Assembly: GCF_050908995.1 (NCBI RefSeq)
Contig: NC_135118.1
Coordinates: 2,976,001-3,040,000 of the forward strand
Length of the DNA: 64,000 bases
Direction of reading: 5' to 3'
Origin: Andrena cerasifolii
Taxonomy: Eukaryota > Arthropoda > Insecta > Hymenoptera > Andrenidae
The position numbers and the translations under genes were made by a program. Each line of letters opens with the position of its first letter. Within the stretch, counting starts at the first letter, position 1. This document shows, one piece after another, positions 11,600 to 24,339 of the stretch. The notes under the pieces were generated by a model that ran no database searches, was not told the DNA's origin, and was given only the letters and a program-made list of their open reading frames with translations.

Positions 11600-13250
11600 T
11601 CTTTGGTGTGTTTTTGTAGTATTTCTCCACCCCCTTGTGTCTCCTTGATTTCTTTAAATTTTCAGAAACGAAAATACCGATTCGATCATAGAAAACAATT
11701 AATACTTTACTGAAAATATAGTTACAAGATTTATCACTAGGTGTCCCCGCAAAACTAAACGCATTACGCGATCTTCTGCGCAAGTATGTACACACATATA
11801 AGGCTATCACTGTGCGTACGTGGAATTAATTGAAAACGAGTCGGGAGATTTGCAGGGATCATTGAATCTGTGTCAAGGAACGCATAATGGACACACATAA
11901 CTATTTATACATTGTTCTTGGCGAGATTGATTATCTCCAGTGATCGATAATTCCCGATCTGATTTTTCGGTGACACCATATCATTTCTGTTGCTGTAGGA
12001 TTTCATTTATCTGAACCTCTCTTATTCGAACGATGCTGCACCTCATTTGCAGGCGTTATGAAGTCTTATCGCCTGAATTATCATGAAACGGTACTCGAAT
12101 GAGTATAGAATGATGTGCTTGAACCAGGAACAAATTACTAAGCAGTAGTTTGAAGAATAGGTTGGGAAATAAATGATTAATTCATGAAGTATCAGAGATC
12201 GTAATTTTCGAAATTTTACTTACAAATTTCGTTATTTTAATGGGATTAATTTATGGGAGGTGAATAGGTAAGTTCTGATAAGAGGTAATAGTTGCTCTTT
12301 CTTATCTGAATTAGTTTATTCCGCCGTGCTCATGTAACTAATTAAAGTTTCTCTAATTAACTCGGTTAACATTGTTTTACGTCAAGTATGAAATCAACCA
12401 TCACTCGTTGCATAGGATAGTAGAACCTCCATCATTCGAACTAGTAATGAACTCATAATAGAATTAGTTTTTTGTGTGGGAAAATTAATCAAACTCAGTG
12501 GTTGTACAATATTAAATATTTTAGACAATATTAATTTTTTACAATTTTTCATATTTTAGTTAAAATTTTAGAGAAGTTGCTCGTTTGGCAGTTTCAACAT
12601 AGTTTAGAAAATTAAAAGAATATCAAGCTTACGTATCGGCCATTTCGGCAGATAAATTGGATACATTTTTTTAAACAATATTGCACTATCACATTTTTTA
12701 CAAAATGAAAATAGAATATCACAGTGAACTTTAAAAAATCATAGGTTTAAAATACTATATTCTTAATTTCATTTCAATGTTGTACAAGTACTGAAATGTA
12801 ACTGTAAGATGCAAATGGACTTGATAAAGAATTGAGTAAACGAAATGCCACCTAAGTAAAGTAGCGTCATTTCGTAATCGCTGTCACTGATTTCATTTCT
12901 CTCACTTTGGTCTGAATTTTCAACATCAAATTATCAATAATTTTCGTTTGGTTGAGACATTTGATAATTCAACTTCCTACACCTGATTTTAAACAACACA
13001 AAATTGATTGATGATACTCACCATTTTTGTACTATATTTATTACACTTTCACCACTTTCAAGTTTCACAATTATTTCGTGTGTAGTTTCTGCAATATTAT
13101 CACGACTGCACGTTCACATTTCATTGGCACACGCGCTATAAACGTAAGAAGTGTCAAGCCCACACGGAATCGTATTAAACAGAATTCATCGTTATAGAAG
13201 AAAGCAAGTAGTGCGTTCTGCATTGTCTTTTACGATGAAAAGTGTTGGCG
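11600..13250. other. Unassigned intronic sequence
   Basis: AT-rich sequence without a supported gene, RNA or clear repeat boundaries. Confidence 0.4.
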
Positions 13251-13252
13251 TA

Positions 13253-14411
13253 GGGTGGCTCTTATTTTTGACTTTTGAATTTTCTTTGGGGCACCCTCCA
13301 GAATAGTTGCAAGTAATTTTTAAAAAAATCAGTGTAAAGTTTGAGATCGATCGGATAAGGGGAAAGGGTGCCCCTGGGACCTTAAACATTTAAATCATTA
13401 TTTAACAGCTCGCGAAGTCGATTTTATATAATATCCTCCAAGTTTTTGATTAAATAAAAAAATATGTCAAACAAAAGTTGTAGATCCGGACAAGGAGCAT
13501 CTTTTATGCTGTATTACTTTTTTCGAGCGACAAACGGTTTTCGAAAAAGTCCGAAAAACTTAAAAAAACAAAACAAACTCTTTTTTCCTCAAATTTTGGA
13601 AGTTTAATTAATCCTTCTATAACACTTTTTATTTATGAAGGCGAACAAAAAAAAGGAATTTTTATTTTTGAGGACTATTTTTTAAATATTTAAGGGCGGG
13701 GCATCTGCCGAAATATGCGGAAAAGATAAAAAAATGTTTTTTCTCAATTTCATGAATGTTTCCTGAAAATTTGGGACGAAAGTCGCAAAATTATCGAAGA
13801 TATAAAGTCTCATATTTCGATATTTTCACGAAGATATACAGTCTATATCTTCGATATTTTTGTGAATTTCGTTCCAATTTTTCAGGAAACATTCAAGACA
13901 TATCAAAACTGAAAATAAGAAAAAACATTTTTTATCTTTTTCGCATATTTCGGTACATGCCCCCCCCCCAAATGTTTAAAAAATAGTCCTAAGAAATAAA
14001 AATTCCTTTTTTTTCGCCTTCATAAATAAAATATATTTTAGAAGCATTTAAACTTTCAAAGTTTGAGGGGTAGTTTTTTTTTATTTTAGTTTTTGCGACT
14101 TTTCTCGAAAACCGTTTGTCGCACGAGAAAAAGTAATAGAACATAAAAGATGCTCCTTGGCCGGATCTACAACTTTTGTTTGACACATTTTTTTATTTAA
14201 TCAATAACTTGGAGGATATTATATAAAATCGACTTCACGAGCTGTTAAATAATGATTTAAATGTTTAAGGGCCCAGGGGCACCCTTTCCCCTTATCCGAT
14301 CGATCTCAAACTTTACACTGATTTTTTTAAAAATTATTTGGAACTATTCTGGAGGGTGCCTCGAAGAAAAACTTGAAAATTTTGTTAACCAAAAGTAAAT
14401 AAGAGCCACCC
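13253..14411. mobile_element. 1.16-kb TA-flanked foldback element, copy 1
   Basis: Ends gggtggctcttattt and aataagagccaccc are inverted, with TA on both sides (13251-13252, 14412-14413). Almost the whole element is two arms around a centre near 13.83 kb. A second copy is at 32094-33271. The TA target and foldback form suggest a Tc1/mariner-derived MITE. Confidence 0.82.
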
Positions 14412-14413
14412 TA

Positions 14414-15050
14414 AGTAGTGTTGGGGTAATGAAGCATTTGGATGACAGAACGTTCATAGAATAGTCGTTCGGATGATGGAGGGTCCACTGTAACGGTAAA
14501 TAATCGTTTGGTTAGGTGTAGTTTCGTTGTAATATCATGTTTTCGAATCGTGACTAGTGCGATTTATCGGCGTCCTTGGAGCACACGTCCAACGTCCATG
14601 GTGCAGTAGTTTCGCTCGCTCCTCCTGAATGGAGCGCGTAATGTTTTGGGCAACGTAGGTACCTCGAGGCAAATTATTGGCATTGTTTATAATGGGGACA
14701 CGATATCAATTGCTAACGCTTGACTATGCCACGAGAAACAGTGACTCGAGAAAATAAAATAAATAAAATTGTCAAAAAGCAAAACATATTATTATTCAAA
14801 CTTCTCTTCGCGAAACTGCAATTTCGCATGTACAAGCGACTCAAACGATTATGGCCGATAGCGTTCGGTAGTGGTCGACTTCGCATGATTAGCTTTTCAA
14901 GTGATAATAGTTTATTGCTCATCGCCAACCGCGAGAAGTACGTCGTGCTTTATCAGCAAAATTGATGATTCGCGCTAAGAACAACGTCAATACATTAACT
15001 TTAATATTGCATTTGCATCTGAAAATCTACTATTTCTGTGTAATACAGCT
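14414..15050. other. Unassigned intronic sequence
   Basis: A pair of overlapping antisense open frames (14720-14965 +, 14713-14928 -) is present. The + frame reads PRETVTRENKINKIVKKQNI and has no recognised homologue; it lacks splice context and is not called. Confidence 0.35.
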
Positions 15051-15052
15051 TA

Positions 15053-15207
15053 CTTTTACTGAAAAGGGTAATCGCAACGTGCGGGAGGCCAGAGTTGGGG
15101 AAAATTTAGTCTAATTGCAAATTACGATTCAAATGTAATTTGTAATTAGATTACATTTTGCCCAACTCCAGCCTCTCGCACGTTGCAATTAGCCTTTTCA
15201 GTAAAAG
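15053..15207. mobile_element. 155-bp TA-flanked MITE
   Basis: Ends cttttactgaaaaggg and ccttttcagtaaaag are inverted, and arms of about 65 bp meet near 15.13 kb. TA flanks are at 15051-15052 and 15208-15209. Compact and complete. Confidence 0.8.
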
Positions 15208-15374
15208 TACTCCTATTGTCCCTGATTAAATTTCTGTAGAAGCACATAGGGTAGATGCACCATTTGTGGCCACTTTAAGGTACTGTACCAGTTTTGGCCA
15301 CTTCTTAAAAAATATAATATTTTTTCGTGTAAGCAATAAATGTAACTTTTTATTTCTGACAGTATTCTAAACAA

Positions 15375-16380
15375 TAGGGTAGTGGACCCAATCACTGACA
15401 CTTTAAGCGTTGACCCTGACATTATCTTATACTCCCTATCATTTAAGAAGGAACCCGTTTCGCGCATGTAGAATGAGCCCATTGGCTCCGAAAAAGCGTT
15501 GGTGGGGGTACAGCCAATAGTGGCTTCTCCCGGCACCAATGAGCGTCAACCTGCGCAGAACCGGTCCTAAACTCGTCGGTCGGCGAGGTTCCTTCTTAAA
15601 TGACAGGGAGTATAAATGTACTATAATGTTGTCCTTATTATTTATTATTGTTTAATATGTTTACTTCATGAAAAAAAAAATTGATGAACCTTACAACTTC
15701 GATTTTTATGTATAAAATCATCAATTTAAAAAATATATTTCGGGATCTATTACTGACACCCTTAAAATCTGTTTGACTCAATTACTGACAACTCAATTAC
15801 TACCAGCTAACCTAATACCGACTCCCCAATTACTGCCAACCTAATACTGTCACCCGAATTACTGCTAGCTAACCTAATACTGCTATCACACTTACTGTAA
15901 TTTTTCCAAAAATCATAACGTTGGGTTTCAGTAATGACGACATGCTGTATTCATATGAGTAGTTATTGCCATGGCAGTAATACCAAACTGCTGGAAACGC
16001 TTGTACCAATCACTGTCACCGAATTAATAAGTAAAAAGACTTAATGAATCGTTGAACTTGGATCTTTATTACTTTCTATGATGCTTATATTATTTAGAAC
16101 ATTATATTTTTTTTATGTTAATAGCTTAAATATTACAATTACAGCATTTTCTTTAACGCCTTGTTGTCTCTTTCTCTACTAAGGAAGTCATCGTTTTCAC
16201 TCTCCTAACATCCGCTTAAAATTTTTGATCGTTTTATTCAAATTATTGAAGAAAAATTAAGTACTGTTTTTTGTATCGTATAAATAACAGTTTCAGTTGT
16301 ATGCTAATTTTTTTATGCATCATTTCACAAGATTTATTCGTTATTTTACGTAAAACAGCTTAGGGTGACAGTAATTGGGT
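15375..16380. mobile_element. Degraded TA-type element with attactg words
   Basis: The left end tagggtagtggacccaatca and the right part gcttagggtgacagtaattg resemble the two arms of the intact element at 24340-24569. Between them are several degenerate copies of attactg-c words and an inserted MITE (15432-15610). The right terminus is missing. Confidence 0.5.
15432..15610. mobile_element. 179-bp TA-flanked MITE
   Basis: Ends ctccctatcatttaagaagg and ccttcttaaatgacagggag are inverted, with one mismatch. TA flanks lie at 15430-15431 and 15611-15612. The GC-richer core has no coding. Confidence 0.8.
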
Positions 16381-16442
16381 GATAAGGGAGAGAAGAAAGC
16401 GATTTTGACGAGCGTGAAGTCTCTCCCTTGTCACGCACAATA

Positions 16443-16728
16443 CTTTTTTCAACGCCTGCATGAAAGGTGTGTTTTTGATAGTCTGCTGAGCGATTCGCAA
16501 AAAAATACACATGATCGATAACGATTGGTCGAACAAATGCATCTTCGTACCACAGGGTAACTCCAGTTTTCTTGGGAGCAAAGTAAAAAATTGCGAATAC
16601 GCACGCGCGTAGTCTTTTTCCCTTGGGAGAAAAGTAGAAAACGCGTAGGTACGTCTGAAATTGATAGTTTTGCTCCCGCCCAGCAGGCGTAAAAAACACC
16701 CATTTTCATGCAGGCGTTGAAAAAAAAA
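16443..16728. mobile_element. 286-bp TA-flanked MITE
   Basis: The left end cttttttcaacgcctgcatg and right end catgcaggcgttgaaaaaaa are inverted, with TA at 16441-16442 and 16729-16730. Inner sequence also pairs (ttcccttgggagaaaagtag and its complement region). The minus-strand open frames at 16346-16709 read through the element and are not genes. Confidence 0.75.
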
Positions 16729-16730
16729 TA

Positions 16731-17682
16731 TTTATGACATGAAATTCTTCACATAAGTAATAATGATCTGCGAGTAGTTTAAAACTAAGATATTTATACA
16801 CATGGCCACAAACGGTACACCTACTCCATATCATTGACCTAATTTCAATGAAACTGAAAATGATGAATTTGGAGTATCCAAAGTAAATAAATCATGGAAA
16901 TAGAAGTGCTTTAGACGGAAGAAATATTGTAGAAATGTACGCGAAAAAAAAACAATCATATAGAGTCGACCACTAATCGAAGGCACTCGGCCACGATCGA
17001 ACGAGCTGTCTGTACCAACCTATTTATATATGAATAAGTCAGAGCGGCACGGTATGGTGCTAATTTTCCTAACTGTACTGGAATTAACATGTTCATTGCC
17101 ATTTTTGGTTCGTGGCGCGCGCAACAGTTCAAAGTAAAAGTTTTATTCTTATGAGCGAAGAAGCATGAAATTTTATACATCAGTTGTGCCAGTGAATTTA
17201 CTTAGAAATTACTTATAATTAACAATATTTATATAATCACAATGTAGTATTTATGAACACGTTTAATTGTATAACAGTGCATTTATTGTTTAACATTATT
17301 ATCGCACCATTAACGTTATTCAGGAGTTCACTAGTATTCAGGGTTTATCAAATAAACAATGTTATAGATTAAATTAACAGTATGAAAATTAAAAATAATA
17401 TAGGTGTTGGGAACATTTATTGCTTATGGTTTATAGATTTTATTACAATCGTTTATTTTAAGTTCAGCAACACTGAAGGCTCCCATAGCAATGAACGTGT
17501 TGAAACCTTTATAGACGAGAGACTGTTGTGCCTCATGACTGATTATTCATTTGGTCGATGTAGGGATTGATTGTTTAACCGGGTGGATAGTCCGAGTCTT
17601 TTTTTTTACATGTAATATCGTTCAGAGTAATAGTAAATACGTAGTATTAGTGACAATCTTTAGGAAAAAAAATAAATCCAGT
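16731..17682. other. Unassigned intronic sequence
   Basis: Nothing recognisable; no gene, RNA or bounded repeat seen. Confidence 0.4.
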
Positions 17683-17686
17683 TTAA

Positions 17687-18122
17687 ATCTTCGTTGGCAC
17701 ACCTCCCTTTTTCGATCAACTTTGACATACCTGGGTGGCTCACACCCAGAGCAATTTTTGAACGACAGCCATTCTTCTCTAAGAAATCCAATTATTGTGA
17801 GAAAAATCATGCGTCAATTTCAAAGTCTCTAGAATGTATTCCACTAGGTTTTTCACTGAAATGTTATTACCATTTTTGTAAAAAAATTCTAGATTACCAC
17901 ATGTGGAGAAAAAACGAAGAAAATCTTGAAAAAATTGTAACTTCTACAAATTTCAATATTAGGAGCTGAAAATCTACAGAGTTGTTGTTCGGATATAATA
18001 CTTTGAGGGAAAAAATAGTGTGTAAGTCGGCTTTGGTAAAAAACTATTTATTTTGCGTATAGAAGGTACAGAGCGTCAAAATCAGCTTATGGGTGGCTCA
18101 CACCCAGAGTGTCATCGAAGGT
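17687..18122. mobile_element. piggyBac-like TTAA element, copy 1
   Basis: TTAA flanks (17683-17686, 18123-18126) enclose ends related to ccttcgttgacac and its complement, with ggtggctcacacccagag near both ends. It is nearly the same length as, and homologous to, 31163-31597, but in opposite orientation. The arms are not a full palindrome, unlike the other TTAA families here. Confidence 0.75.
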
Positions 18123-18126
18123 TTAA

Positions 18127-19386
18127 AATTTTGTATAAGAGGACAATTAGTATCTCCAATTAGTAGACTCCTGTGCGATCGCGCGAACCTTCTGTTGTTC
18201 CATGATTAATAAACTTCAATAGTCACAGAAGTGTCATTTATGAAAAGACTTAAAAGTCGAATTTAGAGTTGAGGTCGATCGAAATAAATCGTGCGATGTT
18301 AGAGAAAAGATGACACTATATTGTTTTTTGTCGATTTTTTATCGACCATTAATCACATGCCATCACACAACACAGGGGCAAGGTTTTTTGCTTTGCTGTC
18401 TAACGTGTACAATGTAGTGATTTCTCGTTATGTAATAACAATAACTGGTTTATCGCGATATACACAGTTTCAATTCTCTACATTTTCTCAGTCTTCTTTT
18501 TATTCTTAAATGCAATATCGTCAGTGGTTCAGATCACATTGAAAAGAAAAATTAAATAGTATCTTAAAGCATTTGTTTGTGGTTTTTAACGATAGTAGTG
18601 CCTATATTCTGTCGATGATGAATTGATCTGGGATCGTTTAACACATCTGCGAAGATAAGTATTTCAAAAGAAGGAAAAAGCCAAGTGGTTTGGTTTTTAA
18701 TATGATCTGTCAAAAGTAATTCCTTTTCGAATCACAAAAATTATAATATTCGAAGAAGCTTTTCAAAACTAAAAAAAAATTGGATGACAATAATTCTCTG
18801 TAAACACGATGCAATTGTATTAAATCCTTCAAACCTTCAGTTTCTGTTTCTCGAATGTATAACGTACACCGTGTGCGGGTCTCTAATAATCGCATATCTT
18901 GACCATAGTAACTGAACGCCCATCGGCGTTCCCCGCGAGATGTGTTCAAGCTTGAGTCACTCGAACTGTCCTTGATCACTGTCATCCTCGACGTCAGTTG
19001 AGTTTACGACGGGAGCAGTATGTGATATTATTGGCAAATAATTGCAGGTGGTTCCATCCGGCCTTCGAATATTCTGGCACGTAAGACTGTAATTAAAGTT
19101 CTTCTAACCCGTAGACGTGAGGCGAGAAATAATTGTCCCAGCGCCTGGATTAAAATCCTCGAACTAAATCGTAACAAGCTATTCAACGACATTCCTCCCG
19201 CTTTCTGCAATAACGTCGAATAAAGATGTGTTAGTGTTTCGAAGGTATTATTTAGCGATGACTAAAAATTTAAACGATCTAATCGAGTATCTCGCTGTGT
19301 GACTAAAATTGTCCCTTGTATTAAGTCCAGTTTTAAGTAATTAACGTTTTAGCCAATTGCCCCTTTAGCTGTACATTACCCTTCAT
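18127..19386. other. Unassigned intronic sequence
   Basis: No supported gene. Minus-strand open frames at 18710-18985 and 19028-19210 show no motif I recognise. The 19.03-19.21 kb stretch has somewhat coding-like composition on either strand but no start or splice logic. Confidence 0.35.
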
Positions 19387-19827
19387 AAGTATTTGCCCAC
19401 GTGTTTCCTCTGTTCCCAGAAGTGTTTCTACGTTAGAGCTGGGGCTAGTAGGCAAACAAAATGCAAGCTTTGTTTTTCGGGAAATCCTAAAGGGAAAACG
19501 ATTTCGAATAAAAAAAATTGTAAACCGTTTTGGACCTCTTCGTTCCTCCTTATGTGGAATTTCTCTGAAACTTTTACTTAATATATTACGAAAAATGTTT
19601 AGCTGTTGTCAACATGATATATAATATTCTTTTGTCATTGAAAATAGAAATTAGAAACAGACTAATGTAGAAAACAGTGAATTGTGAAGGAAACAGAATT
19701 TGTTTATTTAAAGTTATTTTCAAATAAATGTACAAATATTTCCACTACTGTAGTCTTGATTATCCGAGATATTTCACATTGACTTCGTATAATGATAGAC
19801 GATAATTACACAAGTGGGCAAATACTT
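19387..19827. mobile_element. 441-bp element with agtatttgcccac ends
   Basis: aagtatttgcccacgtgt on the left and acaagtgggcaaatactt on the right are inverted. A TA overlaps the left boundary (19386-19387) but not the right, so the class is uncertain; Tc1-like is plausible. Confidence 0.6.
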
Positions 19828-20336
19828 CTGAACGATGTTGTTTATGGAAGTTGTGTTTGTGATTTTGTTGTTGCAAAGTTTAAATATCGCGTGACGAGTG
19901 TGCATCTCCTTTAATCGAACAAACAGAATAATAATTTTCTGTGACTCGATGATCTATATAATCGAGCTAATTGATCGTTCGTTGGTCGAGTAATTGTCCT
20001 GTACGTAGTATTTAAAATTTTAAATTTAGAAATATCAATCGAGGATCGTTATCTCGGCGCTCGCCAAAACGTATAATTTCAAGTCGAACACTGCAATTAC
20101 TGCTTTTCATCACGCACCCGCCTTAAGGGCGAAACTTTTCGCTGAATCATGAAATTATTGATTCCCATAGCTAGCGAACGTTCGTTTTCACTTATTCATA
20201 TGTGTCGCCTTTCATTTTGCTGTTTTTAATTCGCATCCAGTAATTGTCGTTTCATTTTGCATTCACGTTAGTCACTTGTTACACACTGATCGAGCTAATG
20301 GACAGTCCTCATTAATCTTTAAATACTAACTTCGTT

Positions 20337-20612
20337 CCAGCGGCCGTAGCCGTGATGCGGACACCGGTTCTCGTTAGATCACCGAAGTCAAGCGTCGCGG
20401 GGCGGGTACTGGGGAAAGATGGGTGACCGGACCGGGGTTCCCCCACCTTTCTCCCGGTGCGCCGCTGCTGCTGGGACCCGAAGGAAAGAGAAAAGGGAAA
20501 AATGGAATGACTAAAAAAATAAAATATAATGTTCGTTGGGTAATATAAGCAACAAAATGCTTGAAACGCCATCCTGTGTAAATAACACAGGAAAAACAAA
20601 ATACAAAAAAAA
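20337..20612 (+). mobile_element. SINE with a 5S rRNA-derived head
   Basis: The first 130 bp follow 5S rRNA: ccggttctcgttagatcacc (5S loop B/helix III region), gaagtcaagcgtcgcggg (A-box region) and gatgggtgaccg (C-box region), with stem ends ccagcggc and gccgctgctgctgg. An unrelated body and an A-rich tail follow. A perfect 16-bp target duplication, aaatactaacttcgtt, flanks it (20321-20336, 20613-20628). This is the structure of a 5S-derived (SINE3-type) retroposon rather than a 5S gene. Retained internal promoter boxes suggest it was transcribed by RNA polymerase III. Confidence 0.88.
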
Positions 20613-20715
20613 AAATACTAACTTCGTTTTCGGTGAAATAGTATTCATGTTCAAACTTCAGTGATCACAGAACAGTGGACAAGACACGAGTTGCTCGAAA
20701 CACAGGCAACCTTAA

Positions 20716-20935
20716 GGGGTTATACTTAGAGTCAGTCAGGCGGCCGAAAAGAGGCGAATATTTGTGAATTTTTTTTGAAGAAGCGGAAGCATATATTTTT
20801 ACAAAACTTAAAAGATTTCGTTAGTATATTAATGTACCTTCCGATTGGCGGAGAGAATTTTCCGAAATATTAATTTAAAACAAAATGACGGCTATTTAAA
20901 GTTGAAATCCTGATTTTTTTCGCGTGATTTTTGCA
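20716..20935. mobile_element. TTAA MITE family 1, left-half fragment
   Basis: TTAA (20712-20715) then ggggttata, and arm sequence matching 2547-3112 (gaagcggaagcatat), with an internal deletion. It is cut off at about 20935, where another inverted-repeat element begins. Confidence 0.75.
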
Positions 20936-21166
20936 ATCAGTTATTGTTATTAACATTACTTTTAATTAAATAAAACTGACAACATGGGAAAAATTAATTA
21001 TAAAGCATATATTTTAATAAGCAAATAGGGTATGAAAATAAATGAAACAAAGAATAAGACAAAAGATATTGCAGTACAATTTACTTTTTGCTTAAAAATT
21101 TACAATAATTTTTTTCATGTTGCCAATGAACACTAATTATCAGTAATGTTAATAACAATAGATAAT
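20936..21166. mobile_element. Small inverted-repeat element
   Basis: cagttattgttattaacatt at about 20938 pairs with aatgttaataacaata at about 21147; ctgacaacatgggaaaaatt pairs with a complement near 21110. It lies where the adjoining TTAA MITE copy breaks off, so it may have truncated it. Confidence 0.55.
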
Positions 21167-21429
21167 GATCAAATGGAACAAGAACTGTTTTTCTGTCGAT
21201 ATCGGTTAGCGTCAACCACAATTAAATTTCTGCCATCGATAATGGTTACTGGTGGCCAAAAAATTGAATCAATCCTAAAGCTTAATCAGAACCATTCAAA
21301 ATGAATATTTTTTAATCATTTCATTTTTTGAGAAAGTTCTTTAAGATTTAACGATACCTGGCTTCCATTTAAATAAAAATCAATTTTTCCTTAATTCCTT
21401 TTTCCACCAAATGTTTAAAATAACTATTA

Positions 21430-22100
21430 TTCTGAATCTCTGAGTATTTGAGGGTTGAGTGACGAAGACGATTTTCTAGACACCTCGCGACCACGAAAGA
21501 AGCACACTCGTGTCTGTCCTCGAGCCATCGCGATCGCCTACAATCCTACACAAACCATAATAACCACTCGCAGTACTGTGCAGAGGGTCGCATAGGAGCT
21601 GGACACGAATTCAATTTTCGCCTGCTATTAGTTGGACACTTTTCAGACTCGTCTTAACGAGTTAAAGAGCGATGCTGTCCATCAGCGTGTCCTAGAAGAC
21701 CCGGCACGCTTGTCGCACCCGCGTGCACCTCTTCGCCTTCCCTCCTGCTTGGTCCCTTTCCTCCTCTTTCCCTTCGTTTAATCACGAGCCTCTCACTGCT
21801 GGCTGCGGTATTATGCAACCGTACGCACGGGTGTATCGCTAATGACGATGAAAAATCGCGTTACTGGCATTGAACCGCGATGTCAGCCGCGGTCAAGGCG
21901 ACCGTGTCCACGGATCCGATTGACACTTCCGGGCACGGACGGGCGGTGGATGCGGTTCCGCGTTCGTGACACACGGCACCGACGAATAACGCAACTGGAG
22001 ACCGACCACGTCGACAAGTCCGGCTCGATGAATGATTTCTTTCTCTTCTTCGCCTGTTTAACCGCTCCAACGCCACAGGGGAGCTACTAGGTTTATCTGA
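21430..22100. promoter_or_regulatory. CpG-rich intronic island, candidate regulatory region
   Basis: GC and CpG content rise clearly above the intron background, with clusters such as accgcgatgtcagccgcgg near 21870. Opposed open frames at 21842-22090 (+) and 21861-22076 (-) reflect the GC content. It could hold an enhancer or an alternative noncoding first exon of Moe; no motif proves this. Confidence 0.3.
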
Positions 22101-22694
22101 AAATTGCTAACAGCAGCGGGTTTAGTTGGTAGAGATACAACGAAGGCGTGAATCATTCGTTGGCTTGCTGGTAAAACTGACCAAGTCCATATTTCTTCAT
22201 TTTCGGCAAATGCAAATTTGAAGTTCAATCTGTTGGATTAGCTGAAGTAATAATTGCAAGCTATTGGAAAATATATAGGCTTCTCCCCATCTGGATCTTT
22301 GTTAATTTACTGTTGCAAGAAACTTGGGAAGCTATTGGTTTTATTAATCCTTTTGGGGTTTAGGATAGAACGATGGACTTGATTGATAGAAATATGAAAT
22401 AAGAACTTGGGTCGAAGTTATGGGGGAGTGCGAGATTCGGGCCACAGATTTGGTTGAAATTTTGAGTGGTTACGTATCGCGTATTAAATGTATATGGTGC
22501 ATTATTTGAAAGTTTGTGAGATAATCTGATGCGATCTAAGGTAGTTTGCGAGGTCAAAGTTTCAGACTTTCCAAACCTTGTGCATGGATCTATACGAGGC
22601 AACGGGATTGATTTGAGTAAGTAATCGTAGGAATAATTAAAAGTTTGTAAAAATGTGCACGTATACCTGGAGTTATTGTACGGGTTACAGCTGA

Positions 22695-23241
22695 CAAGGG
22701 GAGGACACTATGTGGTAGACACCGATTTTGATGAGCCTTGGCACGATGGATCTATGTCGAGAATAAGCAAATAGGTGTCTGAGCGTTTCTGCCAATGGGC
22801 CTTAATAATAGAGATATTTACAGAAATATTAAAAATTATTAAAAATTTCATAGTGGCCGTGGGGTTTTAATGGGGGAAAATCCCACACTACCCTGGCGCC
22901 CTCGGGGGATTCTGAAGGAGTCGGGGTGCCTTTTGAAGATGTCTCCACGGCAAAAAAATACTGTATAAATTATTTTTTTAAATTATTTTTTTTATTATTT
23001 TTTTATTAATTTTTTTTATAAATTTTTTTTCTAACTTGGAGACATCTTCAAAAGACACCCCCACGCCTCCAGAAGGGAAACTCCCGCGTGCACCAGGGTA
23101 GTGTGGGATTTTTACCCACTAAAACCCCACGGCCACTAGGAAATTTTTAATAATTTCTAAATTTTTACTTATTTTCGACATAGATCCATTGTGCCAAGGC
23201 TCATCAAAATTGGTGTCTACCACATGGTATCCTCCCCTTGT
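22695..23241. mobile_element. 547-bp foldback element
   Basis: acaaggggagga on the left is inverted as tcctccccttgt on the right. Arms contain tggtagacaccgattttgat and its complement, with an AT-rich loop near 22.98 kb. A hAT element has inserted at its right end. Confidence 0.75.
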
Positions 23242-23244
23242 GAG

Positions 23245-24016
23245 TAGGGATTGCAAATTTACCGATTCAATTACCGGTAATTCGGTAAAATTTCCAATCG
23301 AAACCGGTTTATCGGTAATTTACCGGTATTGAAAATATAAGAGTAAACATTACAAAAAACTTTTTTTTTTAACTCTAATCGAGCATTATAAAAATTACAC
23401 GCAAATGAAACTATTCTGAACATAAAATATAAAATGATGTAACACAAAATAGATATATTTGTATAACTAATAGCAATACTTATTAATGTGGATCTTCACC
23501 ACAGAAACAATGAAAAGAATCTTAACTTACATACGTAATTAAATATTTTTTTATTTAACAATTCTTTCTAACAAATAAGCGCGAAAAATATAATTTATCT
23601 AAATTTTCGTCTCCTGATCGCGACCTAATTTTTTTACAAAATAATCCAGTCACTTGGGTAGTCATTAGGAAATCATATGCCATTTGTATACATATACTTT
23701 CTTCTTACTTTCTCTACTTGACAACACGTCCATTTTTTTTTGATGACTTGATTCAGATTTTTAGTTCCCTTTTGGATCAGAGTTGGTTCTTCATGAGATA
23801 CTTCGGTTTTCGTCTTTATTAGTAATTGAAGTATTTTTTCACTGATAACGTAGTAGATGTCGACGGAATTAATGAACGCATATATGCGCTATATTTCTGT
23901 ACGTGGTTTATCGAATTACCGGTAAAAATTTGGCGAATTACCGGTAAGAATTTGAGGGTATTTCTCGCGATTCACCGGGAAACCGGTAAACCGATTTACC
24001 GGTATTGCAATCCCTA
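23245..24016. mobile_element. hAT-type element, tagggattgcaa ends
   Basis: Ends tagggattgcaa and ttgcaatcccta are inverted, with several ttaccggtaa words near both. The 8-bp flanks cttgtgag (23237-23244) and ctggtgag (24017-24024) match at 7 of 8. The 772-bp interior has no transposase, so it is nonautonomous. Confidence 0.8.
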
Positions 24017-24339
24017 CTGGTGAGTTACCACTGCAATTTCATTATGGTTTTGTTTTTACGGAAGAGTACATAAGGAGGCTCTGGAAGAGCAAATTTTTCA
24101 ACTAAATTTTCTGGCAAACTTTTAAATAGTGCACCCTGTGCGTTTAATAGGGGAGAATACACGCTGAGCGCTATTTAACTACGGCGATGTTCAAAAGAAA
24201 GTTCAGAACTCATGTTTTGCAGTTTAAGTATTATTACTTTATTGTCGGAGTATTACACTTTAAGTATTATTGGATACAAAATTGAAGATATAATTATTTC
24301 TAACTAGAGGTCTAATGAAACTGTTAAAAATTTAAAATA

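Noticed and set aside
20337..20470. A functional 5S rRNA gene
   Set aside because: Many substitutions, an extra stretch before the 3' stem, an A-tailed body and a 16-bp target duplication identify a retroposon.
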